From UBA12202 sp049595035 (GTDB taxonomy: Bacteria; Pseudomonadota; Alphaproteobacteria; Puniceispirillales; UBA1172), in the NCBI GenBank assembly GCA_049595035.1, contig JBMYKD010000005.1, positions 42,999 through 106,998 of the forward strand: 64,000 nucleotides of DNA. Direction: 5' to 3'. A program made the position numbers and the translations under genes. The notes under the pieces were generated by a model. The model saw only the letters and a list, made by a program, of their open reading frames with translations. It was not told the origin of the DNA and did no database searches. Shown one piece after another: positions 36,857 through 44,971 of the stretch (its first letter is position 1; each line of letters opens with the position of its first letter).

Positions 36857-36876
36857 AATAATCATGGCTTTAACGG

Positions 36877-37008
36877 TTAAAGCAGGAAATACGCCATCAG
36901 GATGAGGATAATAGCAACCACAATGGCGCTATTACGCATAAAGCCCATAAAGCCTTTATATATTTCGAGATGCTGTTTTTCCTGACTGCCCAGATTAGAA
37001 GTATCCAT
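36877..37008 (-). CDS. Small membrane peptide, probable aa3-type cytochrome c oxidase subunit IV
   Basis: A 43-residue open frame on the minus strand starts at ATG 37008, five bases after a strong AAGGGGG ribosome site. It encodes a short hydrophilic N-terminus ending HLEIYKGFMGFMRNS, then one transmembrane helix of about 17 residues (IVVAIILILMAYFLL). This layout, with YKGFM before a single span, matches the short alphaproteobacterial subunit IV of aa3 oxidase (COX4_pro_2 type), whose role is accessory. It is far from any oxidase operon here. An ordinary annotation may miss it because of its size. Confidence 0.72.
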   Translation of the reverse strand: MDTSNLGSQEKQHLEIYKGFMGFMRNSAIVVAIILILMAYFLL

Positions 37009-37101
37009 AAAAACCCCCTTAATTATTTATGTGACAATGTATCAAACTCAACAGATTTTGCACCTAAAAATATACCATTAAGGTATCAACAAAATATTTT
37101 T

Positions 37102-37773
37102 TTATTCTGATGGCCACGGCATATTCCTTTCATCACCAATGATACCCGGTAAAATGCCGGACGTGAAGATGGGGGTGATGTGATCATCAGTAATATCAAA
37201 TGTCAGTAATCCTGTTGCTAATGCTCCCACCACCATGGGATAGATGATGTGTTCCGCCTGAAGCACCCTTGCCGCCAGCATATCTGCCGTATCATCCGCA
37301 TAAACCGGCACTGATTTTTGCGCTAGCACGGCACCTCCATCGATTTCTGGGGTGACGATATGTACACTGCATCCATGCTGTTTTGCCTGATCAGCAATGG
37401 CGCGTTCATGCGTATGAAGGCCTTTATATTCTGGCAGAAGAGAAGGATGAATATTGATGATCTTGCCGTGATAACGCTGACAGAATGCGGCAGATAGCAC
37501 AGACATAAATCCTGCCAGACAAATCATATCAATATTTAACTGATCAATCTGTCTGGCTAGCGCCTGTTCAAAAGCAGCTTTGTTTTCAAAGTCTGTTTTA
37601 TTGATAGCAATAGTCCGTATATTAGCGGCGGCGGCATAATCCAGTCCTTTTGCCGGATTATCTGCCAGAACCGCTTCAATATGGGCGGGAACATCAGCTT
37701 GTGATATGTAATCGATTAACGCCTGCATATTACTGCCGCGTCCGGATATCAGAACCGCAAGCCTGAGCATCAT
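37102..37773 (-). CDS. purN: Phosphoribosylglycinamide formyltransferase PurN
   Basis: PurN formylates GAR with 10-formyl-THF in purine synthesis. The 223 residues have SGRGSNMQALID at the start, the catalytic region INIHPSLLPEYKGLHTHERA (Asn, His), and the folate-side VHIVTPEIDGGAVLAQ with the essential Asp. Two adjacent ATG codons (37773 and 37770) are possible starts. It begins immediately after the purM stop. Confidence 0.97.
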   Translation of the reverse strand: MMLRLAVLISGRGSNMQALIDYISQADVPAHIEAVLADNPAKGLDYAAAANIRTIAINKTDFENKAAFEQALARQIDQLNIDMICLAGFMSVLSAAFCQRYHGKIINIHPSLLPEYKGLHTHERAIADQAKQHGCSVHIVTPEIDGGAVLAQKSVPVYADDTADMLAARVLQAEHIIYPMVVGALATGLLTFDITDDHITPIFTSGILPGIIGDERNMPWPSE

Positions 37774-38865
37774 TTATGCTTTCTGCCAGTCATCCAGATG
37801 GGTGAATTGCACCGATGACCCATCTTTACGGTCAATCAGCGTCCCAATAGGCCATGCCGAATAACCGGCGGCGGTGATGATATCTACCGCTTTATCACTA
37901 GAATCGGATGCAACCGTCACAATCATGCCAATTCCGCAATTAAACGTGCGCATCAATTCATGGTCATCAATCTGGCCAATTTCCTGCATCCATGTAAACA
38001 GGGATGGTAATATCCAGCTGTGCATATCGATATCCAGTGCCAGATCAGGGGCAAAGACCCGTTGAGGATTTTCTACCAGTCCACCACCGGTAATATGGGC
38101 AATCGATGTGACCATATCATCACGGATCAATGGCATCACTGCCTGTGTATAGATCGTTGTTGGTTCCAGAAAGATATCGGCAATGGTTTTATCCGGCGCA
38201 AATGGTGCCTGATCAGATGGGGTTAATCCGGCGCGATCCAGTATCCGGCGAACCAGAGAATAGCCATTGGAATGTACCCCGCTTGATGCAATGGCAATAG
38301 CTACCTGTCCGGCAGAGGTATTGCTTGGATCAAGCAGTTTTCCGCGTTCGGCCGCACCAACACAAAACCCGGCCAGATCAAAGCCGCCGGTCGGATAGAC
38401 ACCGGGCATTTCTGCTGTTTCACCACCAATTAAAGCCGCGCCCGCCAGCAGGCATCCATCAGCAATACCAGCAATCACATCTGCCGCCTGATCGCTATCC
38501 AGCGCACCGGTTGCATAGTAATCAAGAAAAAATAGCGGCGCCGCACCTTGTGCCAGAATATCATTGGCACACATAGCCACCAGATCAATGCCAAGCCCGC
38601 GATATTGCTTTGCCTGTCTGGCCAGCTCAAGCTTGGTGCCGACCCCGTCTGTTGCAGCAACGAGAATAGGGTCTGTGAATCCGGCGGCCTTGAGATCAAA
38701 CAACGCGCCAAATCCGCCAAGTGACCCATCTGCCCCGGCGCGCCTTGTCCGTTTAGCATCACTTGAAATCCGATTGACCAGCGCATCTCCGGCATCTATA
38801 TCAACGCCGGCATCACGATATGTCATGCCTGCTGTTTTCCGCGTGTCAGATATGTTACCCTCCAT
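37774..38865 (-). CDS. purM: Phosphoribosylformylglycinamidine cyclo-ligase PurM
   Basis: PurM closes the imidazole ring of the purine precursor AIR using ATP. The 363-residue frame contains TYRDAGVDIDAGDALV near the start, VAATDGVGTKLELA, the FLDYYATGALD stretch, GGETAEMPGVY and HITGGGLVENPQR. ATG 38865 is taken as start; ATG 38826 (13 codons later, at MTYRDAGVD) is equally plausible from family alignments. The gap to the divergent DUF2066 gene is only 39 bases. Confidence 0.96.
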   Translation of the reverse strand: MEGNISDTRKTAGMTYRDAGVDIDAGDALVNRISSDAKRTRRAGADGSLGGFGALFDLKAAGFTDPILVAATDGVGTKLELARQAKQYRGLGIDLVAMCANDILAQGAAPLFFLDYYATGALDSDQAADVIAGIADGCLLAGAALIGGETAEMPGVYPTGGFDLAGFCVGAAERGKLLDPSNTSAGQVAIAIASSGVHSNGYSLVRRILDRAGLTPSDQAPFAPDKTIADIFLEPTTIYTQAVMPLIRDDMVTSIAHITGGGLVENPQRVFAPDLALDIDMHSWILPSLFTWMQEIGQIDDHELMRTFNCGIGMIVTVASDSSDKAVDIITAAGYSAWPIGTLIDRKDGSSVQFTHLDDWQKA

Positions 38866-38904
38866 CAGATGAAGAAATTTAAATTAGTCATAGAAGGTAT
38901 CTAA

Positions 38905-40026
38905 ATGTCGGTCAAAGAGAAAACATCAAACGGCATCATTATCAGCCTATTGCTATGGATCATAGCGTTATCTGTTCCAGCCTTCGCGGATGAAGCTTGC
39001 GAATCTGATGCATTTCTCATCAAAAATCATCATGCAGAAGCAGAAGCGGCTACCGGTAATCTGGCCAGAAAGCAGGCCACCGATACAGCCCTCGATACGG
39101 CATGGCAAATATTGATCAACCGGCTGGTCATTTCTGGCCAGAACATAAAACCATTAATGGAAACGGAACCAAATGATTTGCTGCTTTTTACCCGCGTGCA
39201 AAACGAAACCGTCCTGTCCAGCCGATACATTGCTGATCTGGATTATTGTTTTGATCGTCAATTGGTGCGGCAATTATTCAGGGAAAATAATATCGCCTAT
39301 GCAGAACTGATTTCTGACCGGATCATGCTTTTACCAGTTTTCATTTCAGGTGATCGTGCCAATCTGTGGAAACAGCCTAATCCATGGAAAAATACTCTTG
39401 AACGCATATTGCCTGATCATAATGGTCTGGTACGGCTATCTATTCCATCCGGGCTAGTGCTTGAACGAAGCATTACCGGACAGGGGATCATTGCCGACCG
39501 GGAAACGGTTATTGCAAAAGCCGCTCAACTGGATCAGGTGTCAATGGTATTGTTAACAACGGCACGGGTGACGATTTCATCCGCTGGTCTTGAACTGGCG
39601 GTGACAGGCGGGCTTTATAACAGGAATGGTCAACAGCTGGCTGCCCTTGAAGAAACGCGGCTTCCTATGACCAACAGCACGGATCTGCCGTCATATCTGA
39701 ATACGCTTGGTCAGGATATGATTGCAAATATCGAACAGGTCTGGCGTGAGGTAAATCTCGTTGATCTGAATGCCCAGAATATGCTGCGCCTATCGGTGGA
39801 AATTATTTCTCTGGAGGAATGGTTTGCGTTACTGGCAAATCTTAAAGATTTGTCACCGGTAGAACAGTTGGAATTACGGTTATTATCTGCTGATATGGCG
39901 GTGATGGATGTCACCCTGAACGGATCATCCGAAGCTATGGATTATGCCCTAGAACAAATAGGCTTTCGGATTGAGCCAAATCCGGATACATCTGTCGGTG
40001 GGTTTTTGCTCATCAAGCAAAACTAG
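38905..40026 (+). CDS. DUF2066 domain-containing exported protein
   Basis: The 373-residue protein has a clear signal peptide (hydrophobic residues about 10-25, cleavage after AFA near residue 28). A DUF2066-like body starts with a helix rich in Ala (NLARKQATDTALDTAWQILINRLV). The family is conserved in proteobacteria, commonly beside hdaA, but has no known biochemical role. AGAAGG precedes the ATG. Its stop is 40 bases before the hdaA start. It is presumably periplasmic, possibly with an envelope role (inference). Confidence 0.75.
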   Translation: MSVKEKTSNGIIISLLLWIIALSVPAFADEACESDAFLIKNHHAEAEAATGNLARKQATDTALDTAWQILINRLVISGQNIKPLMETEPNDLLLFTRVQNETVLSSRYIADLDYCFDRQLVRQLFRENNIAYAELISDRIMLLPVFISGDRANLWKQPNPWKNTLERILPDHNGLVRLSIPSGLVLERSITGQGIIADRETVIAKAAQLDQVSMVLLTTARVTISSAGLELAVTGGLYNRNGQQLAALEETRLPMTNSTDLPSYLNTLGQDMIANIEQVWREVNLVDLNAQNMLRLSVEIISLEEWFALLANLKDLSPVEQLELRLLSADMAVMDVTLNGSSEAMDYALEQIGFRIEPNPDTSVGGFLLIKQN

Positions 40027-40066
40027 CATTCATATAGCATATAAACGCGTAAAGGAACGTCTGTTC

Positions 40067-40747
40067 ATGTCAGGTCAACAAATCACTCTGGATTTTCCAT
40101 CGGCTCAGAATTATGACCGCAGCCAGTTCATGATTGGGGCGTGTAATGCTATGGCGGCAGACTGGATAGATCGCTGGCCTGAATGGCCGGGGGTGATCAG
40201 GGCAGTCATCATTCATGGTGAACCGAATTGCGGAAAAACGCATCTGGCTACTATCTGGAAAGAAGCATCACAAGCTATTGATATTACGTCCATTTCTGAA
40301 GGAATTGAGGATATTGACCCGGATAAATCATATGTGCTGGATGAACTGGAATGCGGCCCCAACTGGCCGGATGAGATATGTTTTCATCTGTTAAACCGAT
40401 TTACCGGAAGCAATGGCTCATTATTGATTCTGGCTAAAGAGGCGCCGGCATCTATGCCATGGCGACTGGCAGATGTGGCATCACGGCTGGCGGCTATCAA
40501 TACAGCGCAGATCACCGCACCAGATGATAACCTGCTTGAACATTTGTTACGCAAACTATCCGATGATAGGGGCATGGCGCTTGACGATGAGATGATTAGC
40601 TATATCGTAAAGCGCATGGAACGCAGTTTTGGTGCGGCTAATATGATTATTGATGCACTGGATGCAATAAGCATAACAGAAAAGAAAAAGGTAACCGTTA
40701 ATATGGTGCGAAAAATTCTGACTGATATGCAACCAACATTATTTTAA
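40067..40747 (+). CDS. hdaA: DnaA-related regulatory inactivator HdaA
   Basis: HdaA is a AAA+ protein that, bound to the sliding clamp, stimulates ATP hydrolysis by DnaA and prevents over-initiation. I start it at ATG 40067 (MSGQQITLDFP): the N-terminal QITLDF resembles the clamp-binding motif. This gives 226 residues, the size of DnaA domain III without the DNA-binding domain. The Walker A is GEPNCGKTHL (51-60), and a LDELE stretch near residue 97 stands for Walker B. A longer frame beginning at 39971 would overlap the DUF2066 gene and lacks support. Confidence 0.9.
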   Translation: MSGQQITLDFPSAQNYDRSQFMIGACNAMAADWIDRWPEWPGVIRAVIIHGEPNCGKTHLATIWKEASQAIDITSISEGIEDIDPDKSYVLDELECGPNWPDEICFHLLNRFTGSNGSLLILAKEAPASMPWRLADVASRLAAINTAQITAPDDNLLEHLLRKLSDDRGMALDDEMISYIVKRMERSFGAANMIIDALDAISITEKKKVTVNMVRKILTDMQPTLF

Positions 40748-40773
40748 TTGGATATATAAAGAAAGGAATCGCT

Positions 40774-41556
40774 ATGGATTTGGGGATCAAAGGTAAGCTG
40801 GCTATTGTTTGCGCATCAAGTCGGGGGCTTGGTCTGGGTTGTGCAAATGAACTTGCCGCTAATGGGGTTGATCTGATCATGAATGGGATCAATCCGGATA
40901 CGCTAAATGCCTCCGCTGATATGATCAGGAACACTCATGGCGTTAATGTGACGGCTGTTGCGGCTGATATTACCACGCCCGAAGGTCGCGCCAAGGTGCT
41001 AGGGGCGGCTGATAGAAGTGTTGATATCCTGATCAATAATGCCGGCGGGCCGCCACCGGGCGATTTTCGTGACTGGGAACGTGATGACTGGGTTAACGCG
41101 GTGAATGCCAATATGATCACACCTATTGAAATGATTAAAGCCGTGATTGACCCCATGATTGCCCAGCGCTTTGGGCGGATTGTCAATATTACATCCGGTT
41201 CTGTCAAAAACCCTATCCCTCATCTTGGTTTATCCAATGGTGCGCGGGCAGGACTTACCGGATTTGTTGCAGGCCTGTCGCGGCAGGTCGCACAGCATAA
41301 TGTCACCATTAACGGATTATTGCCCGGCCAGTTTAATACTGATCGTATCAACAGTCTGTTTGCGGCGGCGGCTAAACGTGATGGTAAGGAAGTAGAAGAT
41401 ATCCGTGCCGCTGCCGAAGCATCTAATCCGACCCGCCGGCTGGGTGAAACCAACGAATTCGGGCAGGCATGTGCCTTTCTGTGCAGTGCCGCATCAGGAT
41501 ATCTGGTTGGACAGAATCTGCTTATTGATGGCGGTGCTTATAATTCTAATTCCTGA
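40774..41556 (+). CDS. SDR-family protein with altered catalytic residues
   Basis: The 260-residue protein has the short-chain dehydrogenase fold, including NNAGGPPPGDF (88-98), but not the normal active site. The cofactor loop reads CASSRGLGLG (13-22) in place of TGxxxGIG. In the Tyr-x3-Lys position it has SNGAR (154-158), so Tyr becomes Ser and Lys becomes Arg. This matches the described FabG-like subgroup (ITSGSVKNPIP.LGLSNGARAGLTG) annotated as reductase without proof of activity. The substrate is unknown. AAAGGA lies upstream. It follows hdaA by 26 bases and converges on the flavoprotein gene with a four-base gap. Confidence 0.85.
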   Translation: MDLGIKGKLAIVCASSRGLGLGCANELAANGVDLIMNGINPDTLNASADMIRNTHGVNVTAVAADITTPEGRAKVLGAADRSVDILINNAGGPPPGDFRDWERDDWVNAVNANMITPIEMIKAVIDPMIAQRFGRIVNITSGSVKNPIPHLGLSNGARAGLTGFVAGLSRQVAQHNVTINGLLPGQFNTDRINSLFAAAAKRDGKEVEDIRAAAEASNPTRRLGETNEFGQACAFLCSAASGYLVGQNLLIDGGAYNSNS

Positions 41557-41560
41557 TTGC

Positions 41561-43186
41561 CTAGCTAAACCATTTGCGCTGATCACGCAAAATTTCCCGC
41601 GCGGCGTTATGACCGGGAATGCCCGAAACACCGCCGCCCGGATGCATGGATGATCCGCATACATATAGCCCCTTGATCGGGGTGCGGTAATCAGCAAATC
41701 CTGATATGGGCCTTTGGAAGAACAGCTGGTCGGGACTCAATTCACCGTGGAAAATATGCCCCATAGGCAGGCCAACATTCGCCTCGATATCCGGGGCAAC
41801 CAGCAATTGTGCTTCAATCACATCATCGGAAAATCCGGGGGCATAGGTTTCTATCTGTTTGAAAATATTTTTCTTGAACTGGTCTTTTTCTTTTTTCCAG
41901 TCACCGTCTTTCAGGGTGTAAGGCGCATGACCACCAAAGAAATTCACCACATGTTTTCCCGGCGGTGCCAGCGTATCATCAACAATCGTTGGGCAAACAG
42001 GCGTCATGAAAGGATCGCTGGAATACCAGCCATATTTGGCATCATCATATGCCCGTTCCAGAAAATCAATATCCGGTGCCAGATGCATATAGGTGGGATA
42101 GTCGAAATTTCCCAGAACACCATCAGCCCGTAATTTGGGAAGCATGCTATATTGTGGGGGTCTTTCGCAAGCCACATTCATCTTGAACGCGGTTGACATG
42201 GTACGATATCCCTTGATCTCTCGTAACACCTCATCAGGAAGATGCTTATCATCTATCAGGTTGAGATACATGGCTTTGGCCGACAGGTTAGACGCTACCA
42301 CAGATGCTTTAAAATCACGTCCATCGGTGGTGATAACAGAATGGACTTTATTGCCAGACACGTTAATTTCTGCAATTTCCGCATTCGTAATGATATCGAC
42401 ACCATTCTCACGTCCGTAATTTGCCAGTGCTTCGGTGATTTTCCCCATGCCACCCTTGATGAATCCCCAGCCGCCAGCTCCTTCATGTTCCCCCATCACA
42501 TGATGCATGATTACATAGGCGGAACCCGGTGATTTAGGGCCGGCAAATGTACCAATAGAGGCATAATAGGCAATAACAGCCATGATGCGGTCATCTTCGA
42601 ACCATTCTTTCAGAAAATCATATGCGCTCATCGTCATCATATCGACAATGCGATACATTTTATTGCCAATCTTGCGGTGCCGCCATAACAGGGATGCCCC
42701 ATCACGAAACGTTTTCCAGTTCCGTTTTGATGGATCAATTGGTGTCTCCCATAATAATTTGCGGACGATATTTGCCGCTTCATTTAAATAGGCATCAAAA
42801 GCGGGGTATATCTCTGCATCCTTTTTGGAAAATCGGGAAAAGGACGCTTGCGTTTTGGCAATATTATCCGAAAATAGAATATAATCCTCACCACCAAGCG
42901 GCGATACCATGTCCGAACAGGGCAGAACTTCCAGCCCATGTTTGCGTAACTCAAAATCATTGATAATGCGGGGATGCAATAGACTCATCAGATAGGAATA
43001 GATAGATGCCCTGAATCCATCTGCTATTTCTTCGGTGACTGCCGCCCCGCCTATAATATGCCGGCGTTCCAGCACGGCCACTTTTTTTCCTGCCCGTGCC
43101 AGATAATTGGCGCAAACAAGCCCATTATGACCACCCCCGATTATGATCGCATCATAAGATGATGATGGCGATGCGGCATCAAGCAT
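41561..43186 (-). CDS. FAD-dependent oxidoreductase, PYROXD2/phytoene dehydrogenase-like
   Basis: The protein begins at ATG 43186 with GGAAGAA upstream (541 residues); a longer frame to 43255 has no good start. Residues 12-48 hold the dinucleotide fold with GGGHNG (17-22) and the VLERRHIIGGAAVTEE stretch. The C-terminal GLYVCGSSMHPGGGVSGIPG is the second FAD signature of the PYROXD2 subgroup. These enzymes are related to carotene desaturases and amine oxidases; bacterial members have no established substrate. No crt genes are nearby, so a carotenoid role is not supported. The start overlaps the upstream dioxygenase gene by eight bases. Confidence 0.88.
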   Translation of the reverse strand: MLDAASPSSSYDAIIIGGGHNGLVCANYLARAGKKVAVLERRHIIGGAAVTEEIADGFRASIYSYLMSLLHPRIINDFELRKHGLEVLPCSDMVSPLGGEDYILFSDNIAKTQASFSRFSKKDAEIYPAFDAYLNEAANIVRKLLWETPIDPSKRNWKTFRDGASLLWRHRKIGNKMYRIVDMMTMSAYDFLKEWFEDDRIMAVIAYYASIGTFAGPKSPGSAYVIMHHVMGEHEGAGGWGFIKGGMGKITEALANYGRENGVDIITNAEIAEINVSGNKVHSVITTDGRDFKASVVASNLSAKAMYLNLIDDKHLPDEVLREIKGYRTMSTAFKMNVACERPPQYSMLPKLRADGVLGNFDYPTYMHLAPDIDFLERAYDDAKYGWYSSDPFMTPVCPTIVDDTLAPPGKHVVNFFGGHAPYTLKDGDWKKEKDQFKKNIFKQIETYAPGFSDDVIEAQLLVAPDIEANVGLPMGHIFHGELSPDQLFFQRPISGFADYRTPIKGLYVCGSSMHPGGGVSGIPGHNAAREILRDQRKWFS

Positions 43187-44048
43187 GGCTTCTTCCGTGT
43201 TCTTTCTGCTGGACAAAGAAAGACGCCCCTTTAGGTAATTCCGGTTTTTCCACATGAAACGGAACAGACCTGATCTGGCCTTTATCCGACCCGCGCACCA
43301 GCATCCCCATATGTTCTGACGGAACAGGTGACGGCGTTAATGGTGCAGCATCAGCGGCACTATAAACCATGATATACAACGTTCGCGGGGCTTGTGATTG
43401 ATTTTGCGCTGAACCATGCAGAAGCCGTGTGTGCATCAGACATACACTTCCGGCTTTTCCGGTGCAATATACTCTATGTTTCAATGCTTCGGATGTGATC
43501 TGATCATCTACCGCACCAGTAAATCGGCCATCATGCCATAAGCTATGAATATCGCCTTTATGGGTGCCGGGCCATACTTCTAATGGGCCATTTTCCATGG
43601 TCACGTCATCGACCATCAATAATGCCGTGATGAGATCATCATTACTATGCGGAGTAAAAGGAAAATCCTGATGCCATTTAACAACCGTTGATGACTGCGG
43701 CAGTTTTGAGTTTATCTTGGAATGATGTAATTTGACATCAGGGCCAATCAATTCGGCCACGGCATCGGTGACGCCACTATCAGCCATGACCTGATAATAA
43801 TGCGGGGATATTTCTTCAGGTGAACTGACCCGGCGAAGAGCAGGTTGATCGGCCTGATGGCCTTGTTCTACGTCAAATCGTGGCCGCCCATCTGACAATG
43901 TTCCATATGCTGATTCATGTTGACGGCTTTCTTCAACCCAGCTGGTAAATGTGCTTTTCAGCTGTTGTAGCTGCTCCGGGTTAATCGCATCTTCAACAAC
44001 AATATAGCCATGTTCCCAGAAAAAGGCTTTTTGGCTTTCGCTTAACAT
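43179..44048 (-). CDS. Phytanoyl-CoA dioxygenase (PhyH) family protein
   Basis: The 289-residue protein is an Fe(II)/2-oxoglutarate oxygenase by motif: His126 and Asp128 in KWHQDFPF and His211 in TRLLHGSAQN as metal ligands, with Arg222 placed to bind 2-oxoglutarate. The N-terminal FWEHGYIVVEDAI is also typical of PhyH relatives. Members hydroxylate many substrates, including acyl-CoA, ectoine and small natural products, so none can be named. GGTGGAGG precedes the ATG. The gene overlaps the flavoprotein gene by eight bases, suggesting that the two products act on the same compound. Confidence 0.88.
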   Translation of the reverse strand: MLSESQKAFFWEHGYIVVEDAINPEQLQQLKSTFTSWVEESRQHESAYGTLSDGRPRFDVEQGHQADQPALRRVSSPEEISPHYYQVMADSGVTDAVAELIGPDVKLHHSKINSKLPQSSTVVKWHQDFPFTPHSNDDLITALLMVDDVTMENGPLEVWPGTHKGDIHSLWHDGRFTGAVDDQITSEALKHRVYCTGKAGSVCLMHTRLLHGSAQNQSQAPRTLYIMVYSAADAAPLTPSPVPSEHMGMLVRGSDKGQIRSVPFHVEKPELPKGASFFVQQKEHGRSHA

Positions 44049-44148
44049 GACACCTCCACCTGCTTATTATCATATGATTATGAGCGAGAAAGATTAAACT
44101 TGGCAATCGATTTTTGATGTATATTAATTTTTGAAAAACAACAGAATT

Positions 44149-44823
44149 CTAACCGCGTAACGCCGCGATATGGGCTGACCATTGATCAGGTGACCCTGAA
44201 AATACTGATGAACCCGCAACCAGAATATCTGCCCCTGCCGCTATGGCCTGTTTAGCTGTATCCGCATTTATACCGCCATCAACTTCTATCCTGATGTTGC
44301 GATCACCAATCATGGCACGCATTGACGTGATTTTGGGTAACATAGATGGAAGAAAGGATTGTCCTCCGAAACCCGGATTGACGGTCATTATCAGCACCAG
44401 ATCAACACGATCCAGAACATGGCTGACCGCATCAATCGGGGTGGCAGGATTAAGGGCAACCCCCGCCTTGCATCCCAGATCAGCAACCATCTGAAGAGCC
44501 CTGTCCAGATGCTGGGTGGCTTCTGCATGAACAATGATCCGGTCTGCACCAGCTTTTGCAAAATCGGCAAGAAAGGGTTCAGCCGGCGCAATCATCAGGT
44601 GGCAATCAAATGGCAGGTCGGTGACTGGCCGCAACGCGGCAATAATTGGTGCCCCAAAAGAAATATTAGGCACGAAATGTCCATCCATCACGTCAAGATG
44701 TATCCAGTCTGCACCGGCGGCTGTCACTTCACGCACATTATCGGCCAGATGAGCAAAATCAGCCGCCAGAATAGAAGGCGCTATGATGGGATTGTTGGCA
44801 GAAGAGTGATCTGATCGTGTCAT
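44149..44823 (-). CDS. rpe: Ribulose-phosphate 3-epimerase
   Basis: Rpe interconverts ribulose 5-phosphate and xylulose 5-phosphate in the pentose phosphate pathway. The 224-residue TIM barrel has APSILAADFAHL near the start, HLDVMDGHFVPN with metal-binding His and Asp, FDCHLMI, VNPGFGGQSF and EVDGGINADTA. It lies 100 bases upstream of the PhyH gene and is probably a separate unit. The divergent ppk1 begins 148 bases away. Confidence 0.97.
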   Translation of the reverse strand: MTRSDHSSANNPIIAPSILAADFAHLADNVREVTAAGADWIHLDVMDGHFVPNISFGAPIIAALRPVTDLPFDCHLMIAPAEPFLADFAKAGADRIIVHAEATQHLDRALQMVADLGCKAGVALNPATPIDAVSHVLDRVDLVLIMTVNPGFGGQSFLPSMLPKITSMRAMIGDRNIRIEVDGGINADTAKQAIAAGADILVAGSSVFSGSPDQWSAHIAALRG

Positions 44824-44971
44824 GAAACTGTTATATCATGAGTGTAATGCCAATGCTATGAACAAAAATGATAGAACAATTATCTGATCATCAGCCCTTG
44901 TGGCGTGATATCGGGGTTAACAAAGCGCGTATTGGGTTGCTGTTTCATGGAATTGATATTAGAAAAGATGG

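Noticed and set aside
44069..44078. ATCATATGAT palindrome upstream of the PhyH gene
   Set aside because: Only ten AT-rich bases, common by chance in this window, and no second copy nearby.
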